DNA from: JASHVB01 sp049522565
Lineage (GTDB): Bacteria; Pseudomonadota; Alphaproteobacteria; Acetobacterales; Acetobacteraceae
NCBI GenBank assembly: GCA_049522565.1
Contig: JBEKNT010000071.1
Coordinates: forward strand, 1 to 20,718
Reading direction: 5' to 3'
DNA length: 20,718 nt
The translations under genes were made by a program, and so were the position numbers. The notes beneath the pieces are model-generated. The model did no database searches, was not told the origin of the DNA, and worked only from the letters and a program-made list of their open reading frames with translations. Below, piece after piece: positions 8,705 through 17,279 of the stretch (positions are counted from its first letter, which is position 1; every line of letters starts with the position of its first letter).

Positions 8705-9534
8705 CGCCACTGCTGGATGCGCCAGAGGATGCGCCGGACCTGTCCGACACCGATACCGACGCGGAACGCGAGGCAGCGCGCCGCCATCGTTCCGTGGTCC
8801 TCGCCGGACGCGTGCTGCTGTTGTGTGTGACCGCGGGCACATGGGAAGCGATGGCAAGGCTGGACCTGATCCCCGCGGCCTTCATCGGCCAGCCTTCGGA
8901 GTTCCTGCCGTTGATGGTGCAGGAATTGCTCGGCGGCAGCATCCTGCACGCCATCGCCGACACGCTGTCGGCCACATTGGCGGCCTTCGTGCTGGGCGGC
9001 GTCCTGGCGTTGCTGACCGCGCTGGTGCTGCACGCGTGGCCGCTGCTGAAGGCGGTGGTGGATCCCTATCTCAACGCGCTGAACGCCTTGCCGCGCGTCG
9101 CGCTGGTGCCGCTGTTCATCATCTGGTTCGGTCTCGGCGCCCTCTCCAAGATCGTCTCCGGCATTTCCCTGATGTATTTCATTCTGCTCTACAACACGAT
9201 GGCCGGCGCCCAATCCGTCGATCCCGACCACATATTGCTCGCGCGCAGCCTCGGCGTGACACAGCGCCACATCTTCCTGCACATCGTCGTGCCGACCGCG
9301 GCGCCGGCGATCTTCGCCGGCCTGCGCCTGGGCCTGGTTTACACATTGCTCGGCGTCGTCACCGCGGAACTGATCGCCGGCGGCAAGGGTTTGGGCAGCC
9401 TGATCAGCTACTATTCGAACACCTTCAACGCCAATGGCGTGTTCGCCGTGCTGCTGGTGCTGGTGATCCTGGCCGATCTGCTATTCGGGGTGATGACCCG
9501 CATCGAGCGCTATCTCACCCGCTGGAAAGGATGA
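8701..9534 (+). CDS. ABC transporter permease, NitT/TauT (SsuC/TauC-like)
   Basis: The 277-residue membrane protein starts with about 30 acidic, polar residues in the cytoplasm, followed by hydrophobic spans near 31-51, 80-108, 135-165 and 198-230 and at the C-terminus. The cytoplasmic coupling loop reads LLARSLGVTQRHIFLHIVVP, a good match to the EAA motif that docks with the ATPase. GLRLGLVYTLLGVVTAELI is typical for the family. The ATG at 8701 was chosen by overlap with the ATPase stop. Together with the two preceding genes it completes one importer. Confidence 0.9.
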   Translation: MTPLLDAPEDAPDLSDTDTDAEREAARRHRSVVLAGRVLLLCVTAGTWEAMARLDLIPAAFIGQPSEFLPLMVQELLGGSILHAIADTLSATLAAFVLGGVLALLTALVLHAWPLLKAVVDPYLNALNALPRVALVPLFIIWFGLGALSKIVSGISLMYFILLYNTMAGAQSVDPDHILLARSLGVTQRHIFLHIVVPTAAPAIFAGLRLGLVYTLLGVVTAELIAGGKGLGSLISYYSNTFNANGVFAVLLVLVILADLLFGVMTRIERYLTRWKG

Positions 9535-9538
9535 CGCC

Positions 9539-10888
9539 ATGACGGCGACCGTCAACGCCGACCGCGTGTTCCATCGTGAGATCGACCGCGACTATCCCAT
9601 GGTCGATCGCGGCGAGGGCATCTACGTCTTCGATTCCACCGGCCGGCGCTACATCGACGGCGCGGGCGGCGTGTTCGTTGTGAATATCGGCCACAGTTCT
9701 CCGGCGGTGGAACAGGCGATCGCGACGCAGATGCGCCGTATCGCGTTCGCCCATACCGGGAACTTCACCAGCGAGGCGGAGCAGCGGTTCTCCGCCCAGC
9801 TATTGGCCCTGGCGCCGGCGGGCTTCTCCAAGGTCTGGATGTCCACCTCGGGGTCGGCGGCGAACGAGACGGCACTGAAGCTGGCGCGCCACTATCATCT
9901 GCTGGCCGGCAAGCCGGAGAAGACCAAGGTCATTTCGCGCTGGAACAGCTATCACGGCAGTTCGCTCGGCGCCTTGTCGATGACCGGGCAGACCAGGCGG
10001 CGCGAGCCATACGAACCTTACCTGCTGAACTTCCCGCATATCGAACCGCCGTATTGCTATCGCTGTCCGTTCGGCAAGACGCCGGACTCCTGCGCCATCG
10101 ACTGTGCGGAGGAACTGGATCGGATGATCCGCCGCATCGGCGCGCAGTATGTCTCGGCGTTCATTGTCGAGCCGGTCTCCGGCGGTCCACTTGGCGCATT
10201 GGCCGCGCCGGACGGGTATTTTGCCCGCGTTCGCGAAATCTGCGACCGGCATGACGTGCTGCTGATCGTCGATGAGGTGGTCACCGGCCCCGGCCGCACC
10301 GGCCGCAACCTGGGGATCGACCATTGGGGCGTGGTGCCCGATCTCATCACCATGGCGAAAGGCATCGGCGGCGGCTACGTGCCGATCGGTGCGACGCTGG
10401 TGCATGAGCGCGTGTATGCCGCATTTGAAACCAGCGGCACGTCGTTCCGGCATGGCGAAACCTTCGCCGGGCATACGCTGACCGCGGCGATCGGCAGCGC
10501 CGTGCTGGATGAAATCGATCGGCTGGACCTCGTCGCGCGCGCGGCCCGGATGGGCGAGATGCTCGCGGCGCAACTCGAAGCGCTGCGCGACCTGCCGATC
10601 GTCGGCGATGTGCGTGGCAAGGGCCTGCTGCGTGGCATCGAGCTGGTGCGCGACAAGGCCACCAAGGCGCCGTTCGACCGGCAGCGCCACGTGTCAGAGC
10701 AGGTGGCGGATGAGGCGATGGCGCAAGGGTTGCTGGTGATCGCGGGCGGCGGGTGCGTCGATGGCGTTGATGGCGACACGATCGCGTTGGCGCCGCCCTA
10801 CATCGTCGAGCCCGCCGAAATCCAGGCGATCGTCGACATCCTGCGCTCCGCGATCACAGCAGTCGCCATACGCGAACTGGCAGCCTGA
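9539..10888 (+). CDS. Class III PLP-dependent aminotransferase
   Basis: The 449-residue product is a full-length class III (omega) aminotransferase. It has GAGGVFVVNIGH near 40-51, the PLP-contact stretch STSGSAANETALKLAR, the cofactor-ring aspartate in LLIVDEVVTG (Asp245), and the Schiff-base lysine in MAKGIGGGYVP (Lys274). FRHGETFAGH follows. Four cysteines in the pattern CX2CX8CX3C (Cys173, 176, 185, 189) are a possible metal or Fe-S site. A good Shine-Dalgarno (GGAAAGG, 9524-9530) precedes ATG. Class III enzymes act on omega-amino groups such as those of beta-alanine, 4-aminobutyrate, 6-aminohexanoate or diamines, the kind of product that lactam opening yields. Which amine is used is not visible. 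Confidence 0.92.
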   Translation: MTATVNADRVFHREIDRDYPMVDRGEGIYVFDSTGRRYIDGAGGVFVVNIGHSSPAVEQAIATQMRRIAFAHTGNFTSEAEQRFSAQLLALAPAGFSKVWMSTSGSAANETALKLARHYHLLAGKPEKTKVISRWNSYHGSSLGALSMTGQTRRREPYEPYLLNFPHIEPPYCYRCPFGKTPDSCAIDCAEELDRMIRRIGAQYVSAFIVEPVSGGPLGALAAPDGYFARVREICDRHDVLLIVDEVVTGPGRTGRNLGIDHWGVVPDLITMAKGIGGGYVPIGATLVHERVYAAFETSGTSFRHGETFAGHTLTAAIGSAVLDEIDRLDLVARAARMGEMLAAQLEALRDLPIVGDVRGKGLLRGIELVRDKATKAPFDRQRHVSEQVADEAMAQGLLVIAGGGCVDGVDGDTIALAPPYIVEPAEIQAIVDILRSAITAVAIRELAA

Positions 10889-10901
10889 GGAGAACCGAGC
10901 C

Positions 10902-12137
10902 ATGCCGGAATTGCCGCGCAAGGGCATCAGCCCCGAGGTGTTGGAAGCGCAGATGGAGGCCGCACGCGCCCGCGACGTCGATTGGCGGAACGGCCGCATC
11001 GGCGTCTATATCCATTATGCGGGCGAGGACGTTCTGGCGGTCGCCAAGCAGGCGTATCTGAAATTCTTTTCCGAAAACGGACTTGGCCCGAAGGCGTTTC
11101 CCAGCCTGGCGCGCTTCGAAGCGGACGTCGTCGCGATGACACTCGGGCTGCTGCATGGCGGTCCGGACGCGCGCGGCGCGATGACCACCGGCGGCACCGA
11201 GAGCATCTTCCTGGCGGTGAAGGCCGCGCGCGATCGCGCCCGGGCCGAGCGTCCGCACATCGCGCGCCCCACCATTGTTGCGCCGCAGACCGCGCATCCC
11301 GCCTTCAACAAGGCGGCACACTTCATGGGGCTGGAGGTCATCCGAATTCCGATCGATGCCGACTTCCGCGCCGATGTCGGCGCCATGGCGGCGGCGTGCG
11401 GGCCGGACACCATGATGCTGGTCGGATCTGCTCCCGCTTATCCGCACGGCGTGGTCGACCCGATTCCGCAACTGGGGGAAGTCGCCGCCCGGCGCGGCCT
11501 GTGGCTGCATGTCGATGCCTGCGTCGGCGGGTTCATCGCGCCGTTCGCCAAATCGCTCGGCGTCGCCATTCCCGATTTCGACTTCGCCGTTCCCGGCGTC
11601 ACCTCGATCAGCGCCGACCTGCACAAATACGGCTACACGGCGAAAGGTGCGTCAACCGTGCTGTACTGTGACGAGGCCGCGTTCAACTACCAGAAATACG
11701 AATTCGCCGACTGGCCGCGCGGCCTCTATGCGACGCAAACCCTGGTCGGCACGCGGGCCGGCGGCGCGATCGCGGCTGCCTGGGCGGTGATGAACTATCT
11801 GGGTCACCAGGGCTATAGCGACCGCACCAGCCGCATTCTGGCGGTGCGCGCGCGGCTGGAGGATGGCGTTCGGCAACTCGGTCTGGAAGTCTGGGGCCGC
11901 CCGCAGTTGAGCATTCTCAGCTACGGTTCACGCAAGCTGGACATCTTCGCCGTTGCGGAACGCATGACGGAGCGGGGCTGGTTCGTTGGCCGGCTGGTCG
12001 ATCCACCCGGCATTCATCTGATGTTGAACCTGACGCACGAACCTGCCGTTGATGCCTATCTCGCCGATCTCGCCTGGGCGGTCGATGTCGTGGTGCGCTC
12101 GCGAGAGGTCGCGACTGCTCAGCCCGCAACGTACTGA
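10902..12137 (+). CDS. PLP-dependent lyase/decarboxylase, sphingosine-1-phosphate lyase-like
   Basis: The 411-residue product is a group II decarboxylase-fold enzyme close to prokaryotic sphingosine-1-phosphate lyases. Evidence: MTTGGTESIFLAVKAARDR (94-112), the ring-stacking His132 in AHPAFNKAAH, VGSAPAYPHGVVDPI, HVDACVGGF with cofactor Asp205, and PLP-binding Lys242 in SISADLHKYGYTAKGAS. Eukaryotic S1P lyases are longer and carry a membrane anchor; none is seen here. The start ATG (10902) has GAGGAG at 10887-10892. The family contains both C-C lyases for phosphorylated amino alcohols and amino-acid decarboxylases, so the reaction may be either. Its place directly after the aminotransferase suggests work on the same carbon skeleton. 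No N-terminal extension or fusion is present. Confidence 0.88.
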   Translation: MPELPRKGISPEVLEAQMEAARARDVDWRNGRIGVYIHYAGEDVLAVAKQAYLKFFSENGLGPKAFPSLARFEADVVAMTLGLLHGGPDARGAMTTGGTESIFLAVKAARDRARAERPHIARPTIVAPQTAHPAFNKAAHFMGLEVIRIPIDADFRADVGAMAAACGPDTMMLVGSAPAYPHGVVDPIPQLGEVAARRGLWLHVDACVGGFIAPFAKSLGVAIPDFDFAVPGVTSISADLHKYGYTAKGASTVLYCDEAAFNYQKYEFADWPRGLYATQTLVGTRAGGAIAAAWAVMNYLGHQGYSDRTSRILAVRARLEDGVRQLGLEVWGRPQLSILSYGSRKLDIFAVAERMTERGWFVGRLVDPPGIHLMLNLTHEPAVDAYLADLAWAVDVVVRSREVATAQPATY

Positions 12138-12298
12138 ATGTTGCGCAAGCGTCCGCCGAATGACCGCCGGTCCGCAGGAACACGAGCAATGCGGATCGAG
12201 GGGTTGACGCTGACCGGACACTCGGGTCACTCCATCGCGCGACGTTGCATCGCGCCAACCCGAGGAACCCCCGGCATGTTGCCCTGCACCAAAGCGCG
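12138..12298 (+). promoter_or_regulatory. 161-bp gap with weak promoter-like and palindromic elements
   Basis: This is the only gap above 40 bp inside the cluster. It contains a TTGACG (12204-12209) but only poor -10 candidates near 12227. It also holds an inverted pair TGACC/GGTCA (12211-12215, 12224-12229 region) and a 6-bp hairpin GCGCGA/TCGCGC (12237-12242, 12250-12255). CATCGCGC occurs twice (12233-12240, 12248-12255). No terminator was found. It could hold an internal promoter for the second hyuAB-liv half, but evidence is weak. Confidence 0.3.
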
Positions 12299-12302
12299 AT
12301 GA
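12276..12302 (+). CDS. Nine-codon mini-ORF before the second hyuA (possible leader peptide)
   Basis: The frame ATG...TGA encodes 8 residues (MLPCTKAR) and ends with TGA at 12300-12302, overlapping the hyuA start in an ATGA. GAGGA at 12262-12266 is a reasonable Shine-Dalgarno 9 bases before its ATG, whereas no such site precedes the hyuA ATG itself (12299). It would deliver terminating ribosomes to the hyuA start, that is, translational coupling. Such a short frame could also arise by chance. Confidence 0.3.
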   Translation: MLPCTKAR

Positions 12303-14419
12303 CCGCGACCGCGCAACCGCGTGCTCGCCTGGGGGTCGATATCGGCGGCACCTTCACCGATATCGCGCTCGATCTCGGCGATCGCATCGTCACCGCGAAG
12401 GTGCTGACCACGCCGCAGGCGCCGGCCGAAGGCGTCATGTCGGGCATTCGCGCAGCGCTCGATGACGCCGCAATCCGGCCGGACGCCGTCGGCCTGATCA
12501 TTCACGGCACCACGCTCGCCACGAACGCGCTGATCGAGCGCAAGGGCGCACGCACGGCGGTGATCGCGACCGAAGGCCATCGCGATACGCTGGAGCTGGG
12601 CTACGAGGACCGGTTCGCGGAATACGACATCTTCATCGAAAAATCGCCGCCGCTGGTGCCACGCGACCTGCGCTTCTCCGTGCCGGAGCGCTGCGACGTG
12701 AACGGCCAGGTCCTGCGCATGCTCGATACGCAGGCGGTCGAGCACCTGGTGCCGCAGTTGCGCGCGCGCCGGATCGAAAGCGTCGCCGTGTGCTTCATCC
12801 ACAGCTACGCCAATCCGGCGCACGAGCAAGCGGTGCGCGAGATCCTCGCGGCCGCGTTGCCGGATGTTGCCGTCAGCCTCTCCTCGGATGTGTGCCCGGA
12901 GATCCGTGAATACGACCGTGTCTCCACCACGGTCTGCAATGCCTATGTCCAGCCATTGATGGCCAGCTACCTGCATCACCTGGCCGCCATGCTGGCGGAT
13001 GCAGGCTTCGACTGCCCCTTGCTGCTGATGCTGTCCGGTGGCGGCCTCGCCACGCTGGAGACAGCCATCCAGTTTCCCATCCGCCTGGTCGAATCAGGAC
13101 CGGCGGGCGGCGCCATCATCGCGGGACAGATCGCGGCGGAGTGCGGCCTGCCGCAAGTACTGTCGTTCGACATGGGCGGCACCACCGCGAAGATCTGCCT
13201 GATCGACGATTTCCGCCCACCGGCCTCGCGCAACTTCGAGGTCGATCGGGCCTATCGTTTTCTCAAAGGCAGCGGGCTGCCGGTGCGCGTGCCGGTGATC
13301 GAGATGGTGGAGATCGGCGCCGGCGGCGGATCGATCGCCGGCATCGACCGGATGCAGCGGCTCCAGGTTGGGCCGCATAGCGCGGGCGCCGCGCCGGGTC
13401 CGGCCTGCTACGGCCAGGGCGGCACCGAACCGACCGTCACCGATGCCGACCTAATGCTCGGACGCATCGATGCCACGCGCTTTGCCGGCGGACGCCTGCA
13501 TCTGGTGCGCGATGCCGCGCGGCAGGCGATCGCCTCGCGCATCGCCGCGCCCCTGCACCTGGATGAGACGCCGGCGGCGCACGGCATCAGCGAGATCGTG
13601 GACGAAACGATGGCCAATGCCGCCCGCGTGCACGCGATCGAGCGTGGCAAGGCGCTTGCCACCCGCACGCTGATCGCGTTCGGCGGCGCGGCACCGTTGC
13701 ATGCCGCGCGGTTGGCGGAGAAGCTCGGCATCGCCCGAATCATCGTGCCCGCGGCGGCAGGGGTTGCCTCGGCGGTCGGCTTCCTGCGCGCGCCCTTCGC
13801 CTACGACGTGGCGCGCAGCCGGCACATGCGGCTGGCCGCGTTCGATCCTCACGTTCTCAATCGGCTGTTCCAGGAGATGCAGGCCCAGGCGCAGGAGATC
13901 GTCGCGCGCGGCGCGCCCGGCCAGGCGCTGTCCGAAACGCGCGTCATAGAAATGCGCTTCATCGGCCAGGGACACGAGACCTCGCTGCCCGTGCCGGTGC
14001 GCGCGTTGGAAGCGGCCGATGCCGCCATGCTCCAGCAGGCATTCCACGCGGCCTACGCGGCGCAATACGGCCGCTCGGTCGCCGGCGTCGAATTGGAGAT
14101 TCTAACGATCGCCCTGCGGATCGAGGTCGCAGGACCGCCGCCGCGGTCCTGGCCACCGGCGCCACCGCGTCCCGCGCCGGAGCCGATCGAATGCCGTCCG
14201 GTGTTCGATGCGTCGGTTGGCCGGCTGGCCGAAACGCCGGTCTATTGGCGCCCAGACCTGCCGCCCGGAACAGCCCTGCGCGGCCCTGCGGTGATCGCGG
14301 AGCCGCAGACATCCACGCTGGTTCCCGGCCGCTTCGACGCGCAGATCGATCCGGCCGGCAACATCGTGCTGCTGCGTCGAACCGCCGACGCTGCCATCGC
14401 GAAGGAAGCGCCGGCATGA
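12299..14419 (+). CDS. hyuA: HyuA-type subunit 2, hydantoinase/oxoprolinase family (ATP-dependent)
   Basis: The 706-residue second HyuA differs clearly from the first. It shares GVDIGGTFTD (12-21) and HGTTLATN (His69), but its second phosphate motif is FDMGGTTAKICLID (Asp291) rather than MEIGGTSCDV. GAGGGSIAGID lies near 340, and FGGAAPLHAARLAEKLG near 461, which is full length. The different motif suggests another subfamily and substrate, not a recent duplication. ATG at 12299 was chosen because motif 1 follows right away; in-frame starts at 12245 or upstream would add residues outside the conserved domain. The stop overlaps the hyuB start (ATGA, 14416-14419). It should act with the next gene. 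Confidence 0.9.
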   Translation: MTATAQPRARLGVDIGGTFTDIALDLGDRIVTAKVLTTPQAPAEGVMSGIRAALDDAAIRPDAVGLIIHGTTLATNALIERKGARTAVIATEGHRDTLELGYEDRFAEYDIFIEKSPPLVPRDLRFSVPERCDVNGQVLRMLDTQAVEHLVPQLRARRIESVAVCFIHSYANPAHEQAVREILAAALPDVAVSLSSDVCPEIREYDRVSTTVCNAYVQPLMASYLHHLAAMLADAGFDCPLLLMLSGGGLATLETAIQFPIRLVESGPAGGAIIAGQIAAECGLPQVLSFDMGGTTAKICLIDDFRPPASRNFEVDRAYRFLKGSGLPVRVPVIEMVEIGAGGGSIAGIDRMQRLQVGPHSAGAAPGPACYGQGGTEPTVTDADLMLGRIDATRFAGGRLHLVRDAARQAIASRIAAPLHLDETPAAHGISEIVDETMANAARVHAIERGKALATRTLIAFGGAAPLHAARLAEKLGIARIIVPAAAGVASAVGFLRAPFAYDVARSRHMRLAAFDPHVLNRLFQEMQAQAQEIVARGAPGQALSETRVIEMRFIGQGHETSLPVPVRALEAADAAMLQQAFHAAYAAQYGRSVAGVELEILTIALRIEVAGPPPRSWPPAPPRPAPEPIECRPVFDASVGRLAETPVYWRPDLPPGTALRGPAVIAEPQTSTLVPGRFDAQIDPAGNIVLLRRTADAAIAKEAPA

Positions 14420-16131
14420 CGACCGCGACCACGCTGTCCCCGATCGACGTCCAGGTCATGTGGAACCGCCTGGTGGCGATCGTTGAAGAGCAAGCGCAGA
14501 CGCTGATCCACATCGCGTTCAGCACCGCGGTGCGGGAGGCCGGCGATCTGTCCGCCGGCGTGTTCGACACGGACGGAAAAATGATTGCCCAGGCCGTCAC
14601 CGGAACTCCGGGCCACGTCAATTCGATGGCGATGTCGGTCGGCCACTTCCTGCTCCGCCATCCCGTCGAAACAATGCAGCCGGGCGACGTGTTCCTGACC
14701 AACGATCCCTGGCTCGCCACCGGTCATCTGTTCGACTTCACGGTGGTCAGCCCGGCGTTTCGCCACGGCCGCCTGGTGGCGCTGTTCGCCTGCACCGCGC
14801 ATGTGGTGGACGTCGGCGGCATCGGCTTCGGAGCTGACGGCCGCCAGGTGTTCGAGGAAGGCATCTGCATCCCCATCATGCCCCTGGCGCGCGCTGGTGT
14901 GCTCAACCAGGCGGTGTTCGATATCCTGGAGGCGAATGTCCGCGAGCCGCTACAGGTGCGCGGCGACCTGCACTCGCTGGCCGCCTGCAACGAAATGGGC
15001 TGTCGCCGCCTGGTCGAGATGATGGACGAGTTCGCGCTGGACGACCTGGCGGAGCTTGCCGCGATCATCCTGGCCAACTCACACGCGGCGATGCTGGCGG
15101 AGATCGCCCGGCTGCCGCCCGGGGACTATCGCCACAGCATGGTGGTGGACGGGTTCGAGCGTCCGATCACGCTGCACGCCAGTATGCGTGTGCGGCACGA
15201 CGGCATCCACGTCGATTACAGCGGCACCTCGCCTTGCTCTGCGCGCGGCATCAATGTGCCGCTGGCCTATACCACGGCGTATACCGCGTTCGGCATTCGT
15301 TGCATGGTCGGCGCGGGCATCCTGAACAATGCCGGCTCGCTGGCGCCCATCACCGTTCACGCACCGGAGGGCTGTATCCTGAATGCGCCGCGGCCGCACG
15401 CGGTGTCGGCACGCCAGGTGGTTGGCCAGATGCTGCCGGACCTGCTGTTCGGCTGCCTGCACCAGGTGGTCGCGGGCGGTGCGCCGGCCGAGGGCGCGGC
15501 GTCGCTGTGGAGCGTGCCGCTGTTTGGCGGCCCCGGCATCGGCGCCGACGCCGACGACGCGACACCGGGAACCCGCTTCACCGTGATGGGCATCGTTGCC
15601 GGCGGCACCGGCGCACGGCCGCGCCAGGACGGGCTGTCCGCCACCGCCTTCCCAAGCCGGGTGCGCGGGATTCCGATCGAGATCCTGGAAACGCTGGCGC
15701 CCGTGGTGTTCTGGACCAAGGAGCTGCGCCCGGATTCAGGCGGGGCGGGAGAGTTCCGTGGCGGCCTGGGTCAGACCCTCGAAATCGGCTGCCTGGAGGA
15801 TGCATCGTTCGCGATGTCGCCCGGCACCTGCGACCGCATCCTGCACCCGGCGCGCGGCCGCGAAGGCGGCCAGCCGGGTGCCTGCGGCTGGATCGGCCTG
15901 GCCTCGGGCCGGCGTTTCGAAGACAAGTTCCGGCACATGATTCCGCCCGGCGAGCGGCTCGTGATGAAGCTGCCCGGCGGTGGCGGGTTCGGTCCGCCGG
16001 AACAACGCGCACCGGAGGCGATGGCGCGTGACGTGGCCTATGGCTTTGTTTCGCCAGAAGCCGCATTGCGTGATTATGGCAGCGTAGCGGAAAACCCTGC
16101 CGGCGCGAACAATAAGGAGACGTCGTCATGA
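14416..16131 (+). CDS. hyuB: HyuB-type subunit 2, hydantoinase/oxoprolinase family
   Basis: The 571-residue HyuB partner of the preceding gene has IDVQVMWNRLVAIVEEQAQTL at the start, LTNDPWLATGH (Asp97), CTAHVVDVGG (His129, Asp132) with EEGICIPI after it, APEGCILNA near 316-324, and LPGGGGFGPP near 520-528. The start ATG overlaps the hyuA stop. It has low similarity to HyuB1 outside these motifs. Like other family members it should form a complex with its HyuA. Its stop overlaps the next start (ATGA, 16128-16131), tying the enzyme to the transporter genes. Confidence 0.9.
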   Translation: MTTATTLSPIDVQVMWNRLVAIVEEQAQTLIHIAFSTAVREAGDLSAGVFDTDGKMIAQAVTGTPGHVNSMAMSVGHFLLRHPVETMQPGDVFLTNDPWLATGHLFDFTVVSPAFRHGRLVALFACTAHVVDVGGIGFGADGRQVFEEGICIPIMPLARAGVLNQAVFDILEANVREPLQVRGDLHSLAACNEMGCRRLVEMMDEFALDDLAELAAIILANSHAAMLAEIARLPPGDYRHSMVVDGFERPITLHASMRVRHDGIHVDYSGTSPCSARGINVPLAYTTAYTAFGIRCMVGAGILNNAGSLAPITVHAPEGCILNAPRPHAVSARQVVGQMLPDLLFGCLHQVVAGGAPAEGAASLWSVPLFGGPGIGADADDATPGTRFTVMGIVAGGTGARPRQDGLSATAFPSRVRGIPIEILETLAPVVFWTKELRPDSGGAGEFRGGLGQTLEIGCLEDASFAMSPGTCDRILHPARGREGGQPGACGWIGLASGRRFEDKFRHMIPPGERLVMKLPGGGGFGPPEQRAPEAMARDVAYGFVSPEAALRDYGSVAENPAGANNKETSS

Positions 16132-17261
16132 AGCGTTTGCTGATCGCCGCATTGGCCGCTTGCTTGCTTGCCACCGCCGCGGCGGCACAGCCGGCACCGA
16201 TCCATATCGGCTCCACGCTGCCGCTGACCGGTAATCTGGCGTTTTTCGGCCAGCATTCCCGCTGGGGCACCGAACTGGCAGTGGCGGAGGCGAACGCCGC
16301 CGGCGGGGTGCTCGGCCGCCAGATCGTCGTGGATTACCAGGACAACCAGTGCAATCCGGCCGTCGGGGTCAGCAGCGTCACCCGCATGTTAAGCGACAAG
16401 ACCGAGGTTGCCTTGCTCGATGGCGTGTGCAGCTCGGTCATCCTGGCCATCATGCCGGTGGTGCAGCGGGCCGGCGTGCCGCTGGTGGTGGCCAACGGCT
16501 CGGCGACGGCGATCGCGGATGCCTCCGGGGCCGGCGGCAACATCTGGACCTTCAAGGTCAACCCAAGCGATGCGTCGCTGATGGAGGCCCTGGTCGGCTG
16601 GCTGCAACAGAACGGCAAGGCCGACGGCATCGGCTTCCTGGGCGAGGACACCGATTACGGCCGCGCCGGCGTGCAGGCGTTCGAACAGGCCTTGGGCAAG
16701 CGCGGCCTGAAGCTGGCGTCGGTGGACTACTACCAGCAGGGCACGGCTGACTTCACCACGGTGCTGACCAAGGTGCGGCGGGCCGACCCGAAGTCGCTCG
16801 CGCTGTATTCGGTCGGCGCCGATTTCCAGAACCTGATCCGGCAGTATTTCGGCATGGGCCTGACGATTCCGCTGACCGGCCGGCTGCTGACCGACCAGAT
16901 TCCGCCGGAGATCCTGACCAGCGGCCGGCTGAACGGCGGCACGGCGGTGCAGCCCTACACGGCGGAGATCGACCTGCCCGCCAACCACGCCTTCGTCGCC
17001 GCCTTCCAGAAGATGCACGACGCCCCACCGAACCTGCTGAGCTACGAGGCGTACGAGACGACACGCGTGCTGCTGGACGCCATCAAGCGGTCTGGCACAG
17101 CCGAGCCGGCGGCGATCCGCGACGCGCTGACGAAGACCAGGCTGCAATCCGTCCTTGGGGCGGAGATCGCATTCGACGACCATAACCTGGCGCACAACAA
17201 CGCCGTCATCGTCATGATCAAGGATGGCAAGGTGCAGGTGGTCGGGCTCAGCAAGACCTAG
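16128..17261 (+). CDS. livK: Branched-chain-type ABC substrate-binding protein (LivJ/LivK family)
   Basis: The 377-residue product starts with a signal peptide (MKRLLIAALAACLLATAAAA, probable cleavage before Gln21), followed by the periplasmic-binding protein type 1 fold: IHIGSTLPLTGNLAFFGQ, VAEANAAGGVLGRQI, RAGVPLVVANGSATAI, FLGEDTDYGRAGVQAFE and ADPKSLALYSVGADFQNLIRQ. It would capture a small solute outside the membrane for LivHMGF. The family also binds amides, urea and aromatic acids, so branched-chain amino acids are not implied. An excellent Shine-Dalgarno (AAGGAG, 16114-16119) lies 8 bases before ATG and within the preceding gene. Confidence 0.9.
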   Translation: MKRLLIAALAACLLATAAAAQPAPIHIGSTLPLTGNLAFFGQHSRWGTELAVAEANAAGGVLGRQIVVDYQDNQCNPAVGVSSVTRMLSDKTEVALLDGVCSSVILAIMPVVQRAGVPLVVANGSATAIADASGAGGNIWTFKVNPSDASLMEALVGWLQQNGKADGIGFLGEDTDYGRAGVQAFEQALGKRGLKLASVDYYQQGTADFTTVLTKVRRADPKSLALYSVGADFQNLIRQYFGMGLTIPLTGRLLTDQIPPEILTSGRLNGGTAVQPYTAEIDLPANHAFVAAFQKMHDAPPNLLSYEAYETTRVLLDAIKRSGTAEPAAIRDALTKTRLQSVLGAEIAFDDHNLAHNNAVIVMIKDGKVQVVGLSKT

Positions 17262-17279
17262 GCCACGGCGCCGGCTGCG

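Noticed and set aside
12138..12298. A clear second promoter for the hyuA2-liv half
   Set aside because: Only the -35-like TTGACG is good; no convincing -10 box at 16-18 bases, so it is reported only as a weak regulatory region.
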